A program made the position numbers and the translations under genes. Positions 19,050-31,431 of a stretch of DNA of 64,000 bases are shown one piece after another. The notes below the pieces were generated by a model. It was not told where the DNA came from. It saw only the letters and a list, made by a program, of their open reading frames with translations, and did not search any database. Positions within the stretch are counted from its first letter, which is position 1, and each line of letters opens with the position of its first letter. The stretch comes from Pseudomonas rhizoryzae (GTDB taxonomy: Bacteria; Pseudomonadota; Gammaproteobacteria; Pseudomonadales; Pseudomonadaceae), in assembly GCF_005250615.1 (NCBI RefSeq), contig NZ_SULM01000004.1, positions 361,761-425,760 of the forward strand, read 5' to 3'.

Positions 19050-19448
19050 TTAACGCCGCGTCTTCTGCTTGAGCAGATAGATGGTCACCGCGCCGCAACT
19101 GACGAAGGCAGCCACCCGCGCCCAGACGTAGGGCACCAGCCAGCAGGAAAAGCCCACGCTGATCCACATGGCGACGATGGCGTAGACCTTGCCCTTGAGT
19201 GGAATGCCGTCGCCTTCCAGATAGGGTTTCACCCAGGGGCCGAGCCATCTGTGGTTGATCAACCACAGATAGAAACGCTCCGAACTGCGCATGAAGCAGG
19301 CGGCGGCCAGCAGCAGGAAGGGCGTGGTGGGCAGCAACGGCAGGAAGGCGCCGATGATGCCCAGGGCCACGCTGAGCCAGCCGAGGCCCAGCAACAGGTA
19401 GCGGACCCAGCCCTTCTTCTGGCGGGGTCTGGGGGCGGCTCCGTCCAT
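19050..19448 (-). CDS. ybaN: DUF454 (YbaN-like) inner-membrane protein
   Basis: A 132-residue membrane protein with the family motif GWLSVALGIIGAFLPLLPTTPFLLLAAACFMRSS and three to four membrane helices. The motif LPLLPTTPF-LL-A-CF-RSS is diagnostic of DUF454. Function is unknown. Only three bases separate it from the upstream YecA-family gene, so the two form a transcription unit. Confidence 0.85.
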   Translation of the reverse strand: MDGAAPRPRQKKGWVRYLLLGLGWLSVALGIIGAFLPLLPTTPFLLLAAACFMRSSERFYLWLINHRWLGPWVKPYLEGDGIPLKGKVYAIVAMWISVGFSCWLVPYVWARVAAFVSCGAVTIYLLKQKTRR

Positions 19449-19451
19449 CGC

Positions 19452-20036
19452 TCAGTGACGCGGCTTGAGCAGCGCCGGCTTTTCTTCCGGGGAGTGGCAG
19501 AGCAGGAACAACTGGGTCAGCAGCTCCGGGATCTGCACCATCATGTCGGCGACCAGACGGCGGTCCTGGGCGATTTCGGCGAATTCGGGTTGCTCGTCGA
19601 ACAGGCCCGAACCGACCATGATCGGCAGCAGCAGCTCGCTGACTTCGTCTTCCGCATCCTCGAACCACACGGACTCGCGCAGGAACACGCCTTCCATGAA
19701 GCCAATGCACCAGCCGCGCAACTCGGAGTCGTCCGGCTCGGGGCCGAGGTCCAGCTCGCAGGGCAGGTCCAGCTCTTCATCGCTACCGAGGATGCGCAGG
19801 ATATGGGCCTTGAGCTGCACCAGGGAGCGCTCGATGTCTTCCTGCTGGGCGGCATCGCGATACTGCGGCGGCTCGGCGAAGAGGGCATCGATCCATTCGC
19901 GTTCGGGCACCTCTTCCGGGCAGATGGACAGGGCGGTCAGGTAGCCATGGGCGGCTACGTAGTCGAGCGCTTCTTCGTGCAGATCGTCTGCATCGAGAAA
20001 ATCGCGCAGACGGGTCAATTGTTCGGCGAAGGACAT
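19452..20036 (-). CDS. UPF0149/YecA-family protein
   Basis: A 194-residue acidic, mostly helical cytoplasmic protein of the UPF0149 (YgfB/YecA) family. The tract [15 protein letters not shown] is the characteristic motif with its Trp-Cys-x-Gly-Phe core. Members are found next to many unrelated genes and the best-studied one, P. aeruginosa YgfB, affects AmpC regulation, but that is a different paralogue group. It has no SEC-C zinc motif at the C terminus. Transcribed with the DUF454 gene. Confidence 0.8.
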   Translation of the reverse strand: MSFAEQLTRLRDFLDADDLHEEALDYVAAHGYLTALSICPEEVPEREWIDALFAEPPQYRDAAQQEDIERSLVQLKAHILRILGSDEELDLPCELDLGPEPDDSELRGWCIGFMEGVFLRESVWFEDAEDEVSELLLPIMVGSGLFDEQPEFAEIAQDRRLVADMMVQIPELLTQLFLLCHSPEEKPALLKPRH

Positions 20037-20197
20037 CGGCTACTACCTCGGAAAGGATTCGAAAGGGTGGAACGGCCGGAATTGTAGACGAGCGCCGGGA
20101 TCACGTCGAACGCGCCGGCAAGTGGCCGGCCGGCGGAAAAGCACCGCCGCAGCGAGCTCCGCATCCGTATAATGCGCCTTCCATTCGAGGAGGCTTC

Positions 20198-22336
<2,139 letters not shown>

Positions 22337-22409
22337 CGAGGCGCGCCGGTTGCCCCGGCGTGCCTACAACCAGAATAATGAGAAAATCCAAGTACAAGGT
22401 TTAGCCTGA

Positions 22410-22844
22410 ATGACTACCGATCCACACCTGTTCGGCCGCCAGATTTTTCATGTCTCCCGTGCTTGGCGGGCAGAGCTCGACCGTCGCCTGAGTCATCTGG
22501 GGCTGTCCCAGGCCCGTTGGCAGGTATTGCTGAACCTGGCCCGAATGAAGGGCGTGCAGCCAACCCAGCGTGAGCTGGCCCAGAGCATCAGCATCGAGGG
22601 GCCGACCCTGGCGCGCCTGCTGGACGGTCTGGAGAAGCAAGGGCTGGTAAAGCGGCTGGCGGTCACCGAAGATCGCCGCGCCAAGCGCATCATGCTGACC
22701 CAGGAAGCCGGTCCGCTGATCGAGAAGATCGAAACCATCGCCGAAGCCTTGCGCAAGGAGTTGTTGAGCGGGCTGGACGACGAGGAAATCGCCATCTGCC
22801 AACAGGTGCATCAGCGCGTGCTAGCAAACCTCGAACGAGGCTGA
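22410..22844 (+). CDS. MarR-family transcriptional regulator
   Basis: A 144-residue winged-helix dimeric regulator. The core QARWQVLLNLARM, then PTQRELAQSISIEGPTLARL and the wing VTEDRRAKRIMLT is the standard MarR layout. It lies between recQ and the fimV-like gene, the same context as PA3341 in P. aeruginosa. MarR proteins usually repress their own or neighbouring genes until a small phenolic or oxidant is bound; the target is not evident here. Confidence 0.88.
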   Translation: MTTDPHLFGRQIFHVSRAWRAELDRRLSHLGLSQARWQVLLNLARMKGVQPTQRELAQSISIEGPTLARLLDGLEKQGLVKRLAVTEDRRAKRIMLTQEAGPLIEKIETIAEALRKELLSGLDDEEIAICQQVHQRVLANLERG

Positions 22845-23082
22845 GTGCCGTTTGGCGGCTCGACTTCCTTCAGGTGGTCGGGCTGATCGCCCTGCGAAGC
22901 GAATCGAAGCGTCTGGCATCGAGCCCGGCGTCCAAGACTAGCCCAGAGCACCGTTTTTCGATGACGACCACCGGTTTGCCGTCTGTCGGTATCGATGCTA
23001 CGTTCCAGCGTAGCGGGGGCGCTTTTTGTGCGCTACCACGCTAAAAGACTGGTTTCTTCGAATACCTGACGCAGCGGTATCC

Positions 23083-25272
23083 ATGGTCGCGAAACGCCGT
23101 CCCCTTGCCTTTCTCCTGCTGTCGGCCGCAACGCTGACCACTACCCCTCAAGCGGCACTGGCGCTCGGCCTTGGTGGTATCACCCTGCAGTCTGCGCTCA
23201 ACGAGCCGCTGCGCGCCCGCATCGAACTGGTCAACATCGGTGATGCCGAGGCCGGCGATTTCCGTATTTACCTGGCGTCGAACGAAGCCTTCGCCCGCGC
23301 TGGCGTCGATCGTACCCAATTCGTGAATGACCTGGTGTTCACGCCGCATCTGCGCACGGCCGCCGGCAGCTACATCGAGGTCACCTCCCGACGTTCGCTG
23401 ATCGAGCCCTACCTGGACTTCATCGTCCAGCTGGAGCAGCCAGGTGGCAAACAGCTGCGGGAATTTACCTTGCTGGTCGATCCGCCTCGCAATGGCGGTA
23501 CACCTGCCAGCCTGGCCAGTAGCGCACCGGCCAGCCCCGCGGTCGCCCCAGCGGCCAGGCCAGCCGCACCTGCTGCCAGGCCGGTGGAGCGGTCCAGCGC
23601 ACCGGCGCCGCGGCCGCCCGAGCTCGCACCTTCCCCGGGCCTGACCGCCGGTACGGGAACCTACCAGACGCGGCCCAAGGACACCCTCTGGAACATCGCC
23701 AAGCGGCTGGGGCCGATGGCCAATCGGTCGGCGGAGCAGTTGATGGCCGATCTGTTCGCCCTCAATCCCGCATCTTTCGCCAACAACGATCCGCGTCGGC
23801 TCAAGGCCGGTCAGACGTTACGCCTGCCGGCGGGCGTCAATGAACCCGTCGCCAAGCAGCCGACGCCAACGAAACCTGCGCCTGCACCGGCTCCGGCACC
23901 CATACCGTCGATAGCCGCCACGCCCAGTACACCTGCACCGGCTCCCGCACCTACGCCTGCTGCGCCCACCAGGGCAGCTCCTGTCGCCGAATCGAATGCG
24001 CCAACGGCCGCCGCCTCGGCACCGCCAGCCGGCAACACCGAAGACACCAAGCCTTTGCTGGTAACCCAGGATCTGGGGCGGCAAGTCGGAGACCTGGAAG
24101 GCCAGCTCACCCAGCTGCAGGAGCGCTACGACTCCGTACTGGCCCAGCGTGAAGCCCAGATCACCGAACTGCAGCAGGAGCGAGATGCCCTGCAGCAGCA
24201 ATTGAAGCAGGCGCGAGCAGTGGCCCTGACGACTCCGGCGCCTGCAGCCCCTTCCTCGACCGCTCCGGCTACCCAGGCGACGCCTGCTGCCCCAGGCTCG
24301 GCGTCCACTGAGGATGCCGATGCCGGACTGTTTTCCTTGCGCTCTCTGTCCCTTGCCGGCGCCGCTGCGCTGTTGGCGCTGGCCGGCCTGCTGTGGTGGC
24401 GGCGGCGTCGTGCCGCCGAAGCCTTGCCTGTCGCGGAGGAAGAGGAGGTTGACCAGGTGGAGCCGCTACCCGAGCCGGTACTGATGGCGACGCAGCCGGT
24501 GGCACCTCGGGCCAAGCCCGCTGCCGCGGCGGCCTCGGGGCCAGCCGACGATCATGCCGGGCGCGCGGAGATCTACCTCGCCTATGGTCGCTATGGCCAG
24601 GCGCGCGAGGTGCTGGAAAATGGTCTCGCCGAAGATGACAGGCGCCAGGATCTGCGTCTGCTGCTGCTTCGCGTGCTGGCGACCCTTGGTGAAGCCAAGG
24701 CCTTCAGTCAGCACGAGCAGCGCTTTCTCGCCTTGGGTGGCGCCGCCGCCAGCCTGGCCGTCTTGCACGCCCAGTTTCCCGGAATGTCTTCCGCACCGGT
24801 GGAGGAGATCGCGGAAGAAGAGCTGGATCTCGATCTCGACCTGCCGGACTTCGATGCGCCCGCCAGCGAATGGTCGGCGGAGCTGCAATTCCAGGAGCCG
24901 GCCGAACCGGCACCGGTGACCGAGGAGCACTACGATCTGGATCTGGCCGACCTGAGTCTCGACGAGGCCATCGCCCTGACCGAGGAGCTGGATGCGGATT
25001 CCGGTTGGAAAGCGGCCGGCGCCACCGAGGTCGTGCTGGAAGAAGAGGATTTCCCTGATGGTCTGGGCGAGCTACCCGCCGTGCACGAGCTGGACCTGAG
25101 CCTCGACGAACACTTCATGGCCGATGACATCGCCCAGCGCTTCGCCCAGGCCGAGGCCTATCTCGACCAGGGGGATGTCCGTCAGGCGACCTCGCTGCTG
25201 CAAGAGATCGTCAGCGAGGGGAGCGATAGCCAGAGAGAGCGGGCCGAGGTACTGCTGTCCCGGCTCGCTTGA
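23083..25272 (+). CDS. FimV/HubP-like LysM membrane protein
   Basis: A 729-residue envelope protein. A signal peptide (about 1-28) is followed by the FimV N-terminal domain (LGLGGITLQSALNEPLRARI onward), a LysM peptidoglycan-binding module (YQTRPKDTLWNIAKRLG to LKAGQTLRLP), a long Ala/Pro linker, a coiled coil (DLEGQLTQLQERYD), one membrane helix (SLAGAAALLALAGLLWW) and an acidic cytoplasmic part with TPR-like sequence ending in the FimV C-terminal helix pair (AQAEAYLDQGDVRQATSLLQEI). FimV proteins organise polar pili, chemotaxis and type II secretion. This resembles the shorter paralogue next to plpD rather than main FimV. The internal ATG was chosen because the upstream TTG would put extra residues before the signal peptide. 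Confidence 0.83.
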   Translation: MVAKRRPLAFLLLSAATLTTTPQAALALGLGGITLQSALNEPLRARIELVNIGDAEAGDFRIYLASNEAFARAGVDRTQFVNDLVFTPHLRTAAGSYIEVTSRRSLIEPYLDFIVQLEQPGGKQLREFTLLVDPPRNGGTPASLASSAPASPAVAPAARPAAPAARPVERSSAPAPRPPELAPSPGLTAGTGTYQTRPKDTLWNIAKRLGPMANRSAEQLMADLFALNPASFANNDPRRLKAGQTLRLPAGVNEPVAKQPTPTKPAPAPAPAPIPSIAATPSTPAPAPAPTPAAPTRAAPVAESNAPTAAASAPPAGNTEDTKPLLVTQDLGRQVGDLEGQLTQLQERYDSVLAQREAQITELQQERDALQQQLKQARAVALTTPAPAAPSSTAPATQATPAAPGSASTEDADAGLFSLRSLSLAGAAALLALAGLLWWRRRRAAEALPVAEEEEVDQVEPLPEPVLMATQPVAPRAKPAAAAASGPADDHAGRAEIYLAYGRYGQAREVLENGLAEDDRRQDLRLLLLRVLATLGEAKAFSQHEQRFLALGGAAASLAVLHAQFPGMSSAPVEEIAEEELDLDLDLPDFDAPASEWSAELQFQEPAEPAPVTEEHYDLDLADLSLDEAIALTEELDADSGWKAAGATEVVLEEEDFPDGLGELPAVHELDLSLDEHFMADDIAQRFAQAEAYLDQGDVRQATSLLQEIVSEGSDSQRERAEVLLSRLA

Positions 25273-27471
25273 TCAGAAGCTGTTGCCCAGATTGATATAG
25301 AAGGCGTGCTCGCCCTGGTCGCTCAGGCCGTAGATGAATCTGAGCGGCCCTAGTGGCGTGTCCAGTCCGAGGAACAGGCTGGCGGCACTGATATCGCCGC
25401 TGTCGTAGTCGTCGTCCCGGTTCCAGATCCGCCCCTGTTCCAGGCTGCCGCCCAGGTAGACCGGGGTATCCAGCGGGAACAGCGATCTCTGGGTGAGCTG
25501 GTGATAGTAGATCAGCCGCGCCAGGCCGTAGTTCTGCCCGGACAGGGCATCCTGCCGATAGCCTGAAAGCTGCCAGGCGCCACCCAGCAGGAAGCTGCTG
25601 GTCACCACGTTGGTGTCACTGTCGGTGGACAGGGTGCGGCCCAGGCCGCCACCGATGATGAAGGTGTCGTAGCCGTAGCTGAACGCTCTATTCAGATGCA
25701 AATCGATCTGGCGATAGCGCGAGTCCGAACCCAGGCTCGGATCGAATTGCTTGACCGTGAGCGCCAGGTCGCGGCCCTCACGGGGGAAATTCACGTCGTC
25801 CAGATCGTCGAAGGAATACCGCAACTGGTAGAAGCCCTCGGTGAAGGTTTCTTCCGGTGTCTCCCGTGGCCCGATGTGAACCTTGGTGCTGCCCCAGTCG
25901 TGGCCGATGCCGAAGCGGATCTCGGCCTTGTTGCCGATCTGCCGGCCCAGATTCAAGCCGAAGCCGTAACGCTCGCGGCGGTATTCCGCGATGGGATGGT
26001 TGCCTTCCAGTTGCTCGATGTTGCGTGCCTCGCCACCGAGGTAGGGGGCGATGAAATAGCGCGAGCCCACATCGAGTGGCTGATAGAACTCGCTGTAGAG
26101 CTCCTGATGGTCGCCGATCTGCACCCGGCTCAGCCACTCGCCGCCTAGGCGATTGAGGCCGTTGATCCGATAGCTGGCACCGAAGTTGAAGGCGCTGTCC
26201 CCCCGTAGATCGTCCGACAGATTCAGGCCAAGCCGCAGGAAGTCCGTACCGCTACGCTTGCCGCGGGCATAGATCACCAGCACGTTGTCACCGGGGCCGT
26301 CACGTTGGATGCGGTACTCCACCTGATCGAAGTAGTCCAGGCCGTAAAGGGTGCTCATGTCGTCCTGCAGGCGGGCGACATTCAAGGGTTCATCCAGGCG
26401 CTGCCGGATGTAGTGGCGGATGACCTCGTCCTCCACCTTGGAGTCGTTCTCGATGCGAATGGCATTGATCACCGGCGTGCGACTCGAGGGTGCACGGGCG
26501 GCTGCCACCGCGGTGGATCTTTCGTTGCGCGAATCCTTGCGCAACACCGCCAGCTCGCTGGCCATCGCCATGGTCGCCCGGTAACCGGCGTCGATCAGCG
26601 CCTGGACCTCGGTGAAGTCGGCGCTGGTATAGCTGGCCAACGGCGGCTCGATGAGCAGGTCGTTCTTGCCCAGGGTCGCGAGTTGCGCCTGGGAGTTGTT
26701 GCGAGTCATTAGGGTGGTGGACTGGTTGAGGACATCCAGCACCGTCGTCAGGTCCTTGCGCTTGAGCAGGGGCGTCCCGATGTCGACCACCACCAGGCGC
26801 TGGGCACCCATCTTGCGGGCGACGTCGATGGGGATGTTGTCGACCATGCCGCCGTCTACCAGCAGGCGCCCATCGATCTCCACCGGGGCGAACACCGCCG
26901 GGATCGACATGCTGGCACGGATCGCCCGGGGCAGGTGGCCGTGATCGAAGACCACCTTCTCGCCGGTGGTGATATCCGTCGCCACGGCGCGGAAGGGAAT
27001 GGCAAGGCGGTCGAAGTCGCGAATGTCGCTGGTATGGACGAACAGCTTTTCCAGCATCATGCCGAGGTTCTGGCCCTGGATCACGCCGATGGGCAGGCCC
27101 AGGGTGCCATCGTCACGAAAGCTCAGCTTCTGCTTCACCAGGAAATCCCGGTCATCCTGCTTGCGCCGGAAGGGGACGTCCTTGCGGGGTGGCTGATCGG
27201 ACAGCACCTGGCCCCAGTCCATTTCCAGGGCGATGCGCTCCAGCTCTTCGGCGCTGTAGCCGGCCGCGTAGAGGCCACCAATCACCGCGCCCATGCTGGT
27301 GCCGGCGATGGCATCCACCTGGATACCTTGTTGCTCCAGCGCCTTCAGCACCCCGATATGCGCCAGGCCGCGCGCCGCCCCGCCCGACAGCACCAAGCCC
27401 ACCTTGGGTGGCTCGGCAGCCCAGGACAGTGTGGGCAGAAGAAGGCAGGCTACCAATAGCAACAGGCGCAT
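25273..27471 (-). CDS. plpD: PlpD-like patatin autotransporter (type Vd secretion)
   Basis: A 732-residue protein with signal peptide, patatin phospholipase domain, one POTRA domain and a C-terminal 16-strand-type beta barrel. The catalytic dyad is in GTSMGAVIGG (Ser) and DGGMVDNIP (Asp), with the oxyanion loop SGGAARGLAHIG near residue 30. The last residue is Phe (LGNSF), as needed for BAM insertion. PlpD exports a lipolytic domain to the cell surface. Its place beside the MarR and FimV-like genes equals PA3339. The stop codon abuts that of the convergent fimV-like gene as TGATCA. Confidence 0.93.
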   Translation of the reverse strand: MRLLLLVACLLLPTLSWAAEPPKVGLVLSGGAARGLAHIGVLKALEQQGIQVDAIAGTSMGAVIGGLYAAGYSAEELERIALEMDWGQVLSDQPPRKDVPFRRKQDDRDFLVKQKLSFRDDGTLGLPIGVIQGQNLGMMLEKLFVHTSDIRDFDRLAIPFRAVATDITTGEKVVFDHGHLPRAIRASMSIPAVFAPVEIDGRLLVDGGMVDNIPIDVARKMGAQRLVVVDIGTPLLKRKDLTTVLDVLNQSTTLMTRNNSQAQLATLGKNDLLIEPPLASYTSADFTEVQALIDAGYRATMAMASELAVLRKDSRNERSTAVAAARAPSSRTPVINAIRIENDSKVEDEVIRHYIRQRLDEPLNVARLQDDMSTLYGLDYFDQVEYRIQRDGPGDNVLVIYARGKRSGTDFLRLGLNLSDDLRGDSAFNFGASYRINGLNRLGGEWLSRVQIGDHQELYSEFYQPLDVGSRYFIAPYLGGEARNIEQLEGNHPIAEYRRERYGFGLNLGRQIGNKAEIRFGIGHDWGSTKVHIGPRETPEETFTEGFYQLRYSFDDLDDVNFPREGRDLALTVKQFDPSLGSDSRYRQIDLHLNRAFSYGYDTFIIGGGLGRTLSTDSDTNVVTSSFLLGGAWQLSGYRQDALSGQNYGLARLIYYHQLTQRSLFPLDTPVYLGGSLEQGRIWNRDDDYDSGDISAASLFLGLDTPLGPLRFIYGLSDQGEHAFYINLGNSF

Positions 27472-27541
27472 AGGTCGGACCGCATGGCGAAGGGGATCGA
27501 GGGCTGCGTATTATAGGGAGCCCAGGCTTTCGAGGTGCGCC

Positions 27542-27862
27542 GTGGCTGACTCCAAACCCATTATCACCATCCAATATTGCACTCAATGCCAATGGCTGCT
27601 GCGCTCCGGCTGGCTCGCCCAGGAGTTGCTCAGCACCTTCGGCACCGAGCTGGGCGGCGTCACGCTGCTACCGGGCACTGGTGGCGTGTTCGAGATTGGC
27701 TGTGGCGGTGAATTGCTCTGGGAGCGCAAGCGAGACGGCAGTTTCCCGGACGCGCGAACGCTGAAGAATCTGGTGAGAGACCGGCTGTTCCCGGAGCGGG
27801 ACCTGGGACACAGCGAGGGAAAGCGGAGCGAAGCAGGGGATGGCGCCCCCGAAGGGGCGTGA
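27542..27862 (+). CDS. SelW/Rdx-family thioredoxin-like protein (Cys form)
   Basis: A 106-residue protein of the SelT/SelW/SelH (Rdx) family with a thioredoxin-like fold and the redox motif YCTQCQWLLRSGWLAQELL; bacterial members use Cys where animal ones have selenocysteine. GTLKNLVRD-like sequence (ARTLKNLVRDRLFP) near the end is also typical. The start is GTG with a GAGG site seven bases before; the frame is open further upstream but the family begins here. It ends two bases before the cspD stop on the other strand. Function in bacteria is not established. Confidence 0.82.
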   Translation: MADSKPIITIQYCTQCQWLLRSGWLAQELLSTFGTELGGVTLLPGTGGVFEIGCGGELLWERKRDGSFPDARTLKNLVRDRLFPERDLGHSEGKRSEAGDGAPEGA

Positions 27863-27864
27863 GA

Positions 27865-28140
27865 TCAGGCTTCCGTACTGATCGTTTCCCGTGCACCTGC
27901 AGTTTCTACGGCGGTAGTGGTCGGGGCAACGCTCGCCTCGGCGGGGCGGATTTCCACGGCGTGCAGGCCCTTGGGACCCTGGACGATACTAAAGTTGACC
28001 GCCTGACCCGCTTTCAGGGTTCGATAACCGTCCATCTGAATGGCCGAGTAATGAGCGAATAGGTCTTCATCACTGTTATCTGCAACGATGAAGCCATATC
28101 CTTTGGCGTTGTTAAACCATTTGACCTTGCCACTGAGCAT
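27865..28140 (-). CDS. cspD: Cold-shock-like protein CspD
   Basis: A 91-residue single cold-shock domain protein: GKVKWFNNAKGYGFI carries RNP1 and DLFAHYSAIQ RNP2. The Ala/Thr-rich C-terminal tail and the position divergent from clpS identify it as CspD, which binds single-stranded DNA and inhibits replication in stationary or slow-growing cells. The ATG at 28140 matches the family start; an upstream extension is not needed. Confidence 0.93.
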   Translation of the reverse strand: MLSGKVKWFNNAKGYGFIVADNSDEDLFAHYSAIQMDGYRTLKAGQAVNFSIVQGPKGLHAVEIRPAEASVAPTTTAVETAGARETISTEA

Positions 28141-28362
28141 ACCGGCTCCCTCTGCAAAGGACTCCAAGCCTGGAGTATCATTCGACTACAGTTCCAGTGA
28201 ATCCACACAGGCGCCACTACGACGGAACCCTCTGGTACCCCGTCGGGTACAGGATGTTTGTAACACCCTTTCAGTCTTAGTCAAGGCAAGGCAATGGGTG
28301 GCTGAGACGTGGATCAAGCTCTTTTTTCCTGCTATTCATCCCGTAATTCGGAATCGATCAGA

Positions 28363-28719
28363 ATGCGTGCAATCGACCCCATCCGACTGGCGGCGGACGA
28401 AAACGATCATCAGGACGGCGACAACGGTGGCCTGGCGGTGCAGGAGGCAAAACCTGCACTAAAACGGCCAGCCAGATATCGCGTTCTGATGTATAACGAT
28501 GACTACACCCCGATGGAATTCGTCGTCGAGGTGTTGGAACGCTACTTCAGCATGAACCGCGAAGCGGCTACCCAGGTGATGCTCACCGTGCATACTCAGG
28601 GAAAGGCGGTCTGTGGAACATTTACTCGTGATGTAGCTGAAACCAAGGCCATGCAAGTCAATCAATATGCGAGGGAGTGCAACCACCCGCTGCTGTGTGA
28701 AATTGAAATCGAAAGTTGA
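28363..28719 (+). CDS. clpS: ClpS, N-degron adaptor for ClpAP
   Basis: A 118-residue adaptor. The flexible N-terminal extension is followed by the core [16 protein letters not shown], with the Asn-Asp-Asp residues that hold the N-terminal amine of a substrate, and [23 protein letters not shown]. ClpS delivers proteins with N-terminal Leu, Phe, Trp or Tyr to ClpA. The Bpt and Aat transferases that create such N termini are encoded 3-4 kb downstream. Divergent from cspD across a 222-base gap. Confidence 0.96.
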   Translation: MRAIDPIRLAADENDHQDGDNGGLAVQEAKPALKRPARYRVLMYNDDYTPMEFVVEVLERYFSMNREAATQVMLTVHTQGKAVCGTFTRDVAETKAMQVNQYARECNHPLLCEIEIES

Positions 28720-28720
28720 T

Positions 28721-28754
28721 CTGTGCTGCTTGGGCTACTGTGCTGCTTGGGCTA
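28721..28754. repeat. Exact tandem duplication, 2 x 17 bp, in the clpS-clpA spacer
   Basis: CTGTGCTGCTTGGGCTA at 28721-28737 is repeated exactly at 28738-28754, starting one base after the clpS stop and ending 12 bases before the clpA ATG. The second copy supplies the bases just before the clpA ribosome site GAGGTGA. It lengthens the intercistronic gap and is probably a recent slippage product. Confidence 0.9.
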
Positions 28755-28766
28755 TGAGGTGAAGCT

Positions 28767-31037
28767 ATGTTGAATCGTGAGCTCGAAGTCACCCTGAATC
28801 TCGCCTTCAAGGAGGCGAGGACGAAGCGTCATGAATTCATGACCGTTGAGCACCTCCTGCTGGCGCTGCTGGATAACGAAGCCGCCGCCACCGTCTTGAG
28901 AGCTTGCGGTGCCAACATCGACCGGCTGCGCCGTGATCTGTTGGAATTCATAGACTCCACCACGCCACTCATCCCACAGCAGGACGACGAGCGTGAAACC
29001 CAGCCGACCCTGGGCTTCCAGCGGGTTCTGCAGCGTGCGGTGTTCCATGTGCAGAGCTCCGGCAAGCGCGAGGTCACCGGCGCCAACGTGCTGGTCGCCA
29101 TCTTCAGCGAACAGGAAAGCCAAGCGGTATTCCTGCTCAAGCAGCAGAGCGTAGCCCGGATCGACGTCGTCAACTTCATCGCCCATGGCATCTCCAAGGT
29201 GCCCGGTGCGGCACCCGAGGCCGAGCAGGATCAGGATGCCGCCGAGGAAGAGGGTGCCGAACCCAGCTCTTCCAACAATCCGCTCGAAGCCTACGCCAGC
29301 AATCTCAACGAGCAGGCCCGCCAAGGGCGCATCGATCCGCTGGTCGGGCGTGAGAACGAAGTCGAGCGTGTCGCCCAGATCCTGGCGCGTCGCCGCAAGA
29401 ACAACCCGCTGCTGGTGGGCGAGGCCGGGGTGGGCAAGACGGCCATCGCCGAAGGCCTGGCCAAGCGCATCGTCGACGGCCAGGTGCCCGATCTGCTGGC
29501 CGACAGCGTGGTCTACTCGCTGGACCTGGGCGCGTTGCTGGCTGGTACCAAGTATCGTGGTGACTTCGAGAAGAGATTCAAGGCGCTGCTGGCCGAGCTG
29601 AAGAAGCGGCCCCATGCGGTGCTCTTCATCGATGAAATCCATACCATCATCGGTGCCGGCGCGGCTTCAGGTGGTGTCATGGACGCCTCCAATCTGCTCA
29701 AGCCGCTGTTGTCCTCCGGCGAGATCCGTTGCATAGGCTCGACCACCTTCCAGGAATTCCGTGGCATCTTCGAGAAGGATCGGGCCCTGGCCCGGCGTTT
29801 CCAAAAGGTCGATGTCGTCGAGCCCTCGGTGGACGACACCTACGGCATCCTGCGCGGCCTCAAGGGGCGTTTCGAGCAGCATCACCACATCGAGTACACC
29901 GATGAGGCCTTGCGCGCGGCTGCGGAGCTGGCTGCTCGCTACATCAATGATCGTCATATGCCCGACAAGGCCATCGATGTCATCGACGAGGCGGGTGCCT
30001 TCCAGCGCCTGCAGCCCGAAGATCGGCGTGCCGAGCGCATCGACGTGCAGCAGGTCGAGGACATCGTCGCCAAGATCGCCCGTATTCCCCCGAAGACCGT
30101 CAACAGCTCCGACAAGGAACTGCTGCGCAACCTGGAGCGGGATCTCAAGCTGACCGTCTTCGGTCAGGACCTGGCCATTGAGTCCCTGTCCACTGCCATC
30201 AAGCTCTCCCGTGCCGGTCTGAAATCGCCGGACAAGCCGGTCGGTTCCTTCCTCTTCGCCGGTCCCACCGGCGTGGGCAAGACCGAAGTAGCGCGGCAGT
30301 TGGCCAAGGCGATGGGTGTGGAACTGGTGCGCTTCGACATGTCCGAGTACATGGAGCGGCATACCGTATCGCGGTTGATCGGTGCGCCTCCCGGCTATGT
30401 GGGCTTCGACCAGGGCGGTCTGCTGACCGAGGCGATCACCAAGACGCCGCACTGCGTACTGCTGCTCGATGAAATCGAGAAGGCGCACCCCGAGGTGTTC
30501 AACCTGCTGCTGCAGGTCATGGACCATGGCACCCTGACGGACAACAACGGCCGTAAAGCCGACTTCCGTAACGTCATCCTGATCCTGACCACCAACGCCG
30601 GTGCCGAAACGGCCTCCCGGGCTTCCATTGGTTTCACCCTGCAGGACCATACGTCCGATGCCATGGAAGTCATCAAGAAGAGCTTCACGCCGGAATTCCG
30701 CAATCGTCTGGATACCATCATCCAGTTCGGCCGCCTGAGCACCGAAGTCATCAAGAGTATCGTCGACAAGTTCCTCACCGAACTACAGGCGCAACTCGAA
30801 GACAAGCGGGTTCAGCTCGAAGTCAGCGATGCGGCTCGTGGCTGGCTGGCGGAGCGTGGCTACGACGTGCAGATGGGGGCTCGTCCCATGGCGCGACTCA
30901 TCCAGGACAAGATCAAGCGGCCGTTGGCCGAGCAGATCCTGTTCGGCGAGTTGGCCGATCATGGCGGCATCGTGCATATCGATGCGGTGGATGACGAACT
31001 GGAGTTCGAGTTCGAGACCACGGCCGAACCTGCCTAA
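28767..31037 (+). CDS. clpA: ClpA, ATPase subunit of the ClpAP protease
   Basis: A 756-residue AAA+ unfoldase. The N domain (about 1-145) contains the ClpS-binding repeat ([19 protein letters not shown], then [14 protein letters not shown]). The first ATPase module has Walker A GEAGVGKT and the second GPTGVGKT, with Walker [14 protein letters not shown]; there is no ClpB-type middle coiled coil. It threads substrates, including N-degron proteins from ClpS, into ClpP. Cotranscribed with clpS and closed by a strong terminator. Confidence 0.97.
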   Translation: MLNRELEVTLNLAFKEARTKRHEFMTVEHLLLALLDNEAAATVLRACGANIDRLRRDLLEFIDSTTPLIPQQDDERETQPTLGFQRVLQRAVFHVQSSGKREVTGANVLVAIFSEQESQAVFLLKQQSVARIDVVNFIAHGISKVPGAAPEAEQDQDAAEEEGAEPSSSNNPLEAYASNLNEQARQGRIDPLVGRENEVERVAQILARRRKNNPLLVGEAGVGKTAIAEGLAKRIVDGQVPDLLADSVVYSLDLGALLAGTKYRGDFEKRFKALLAELKKRPHAVLFIDEIHTIIGAGAASGGVMDASNLLKPLLSSGEIRCIGSTTFQEFRGIFEKDRALARRFQKVDVVEPSVDDTYGILRGLKGRFEQHHHIEYTDEALRAAAELAARYINDRHMPDKAIDVIDEAGAFQRLQPEDRRAERIDVQQVEDIVAKIARIPPKTVNSSDKELLRNLERDLKLTVFGQDLAIESLSTAIKLSRAGLKSPDKPVGSFLFAGPTGVGKTEVARQLAKAMGVELVRFDMSEYMERHTVSRLIGAPPGYVGFDQGGLLTEAITKTPHCVLLLDEIEKAHPEVFNLLLQVMDHGTLTDNNGRKADFRNVILILTTNAGAETASRASIGFTLQDHTSDAMEVIKKSFTPEFRNRLDTIIQFGRLSTEVIKSIVDKFLTELQAQLEDKRVQLEVSDAARGWLAERGYDVQMGARPMARLIQDKIKRPLAEQILFGELADHGGIVHIDAVDDELEFEFETTAEPA

Positions 31038-31063
31038 GGGCAGGTTGAGGCTCACACCCGCTC

Positions 31064-31096
31064 ATGAAAAAGCCCGGCATTGCCGGGCTTTTTCAT
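31064..31096. terminator. Bidirectional rho-independent terminator between clpA and infA
   Basis: Arms 31064-31079 and 31081-31096 are exact reverse complements over 16 bases (core AAAAAGCCCGGCA / TGCCGGGCTTTTT). T-runs exist on both strands, so it serves convergent clpA and infA. Confidence 0.92.
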
Positions 31097-31118
31097 GCAA
31101 GGATTCGCTTGGCGAGCG

Positions 31119-31337
31119 TTAGCGAGCGCGGTAAGTGATCCGGCCCTTGCTGAGATCGTAAGGCGTCAGCTCCACGCGAACCTTGTCGCCGGTCAGGATG
31201 CGGATGTAGTTCTTACGCATCTTTCCGGAGATGTGCGCGGTGACGACGTGCCCATTTTCCAACTCCACGCGAAACATGGTGTTGGGCAGGGTGTCGACGA
31301 CAGTACCTTCCATTTCGAAGCTGTCTTCTTTCGACAT
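31119..31337 (-). CDS. infA: Translation initiation factor IF-1
   Basis: A 72-residue OB-fold protein essentially identical in pattern to IF-1: [39 protein letters not shown] and [13 protein letters not shown]-1 binds the ribosomal A site during initiation. Its location between clpA and bpt is the usual one in Pseudomonas and many proteobacteria. Confidence 0.98.
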
Positions 31338-31431
31338 ATATAGAAAAGCCCTCGGTGACAAGATAGGCCCAGAGCAGTCCGGGCGAAAAAGGCCCATATT
31401 CTGACAGAAATTCAGAAAAAGCGCTATTTCG

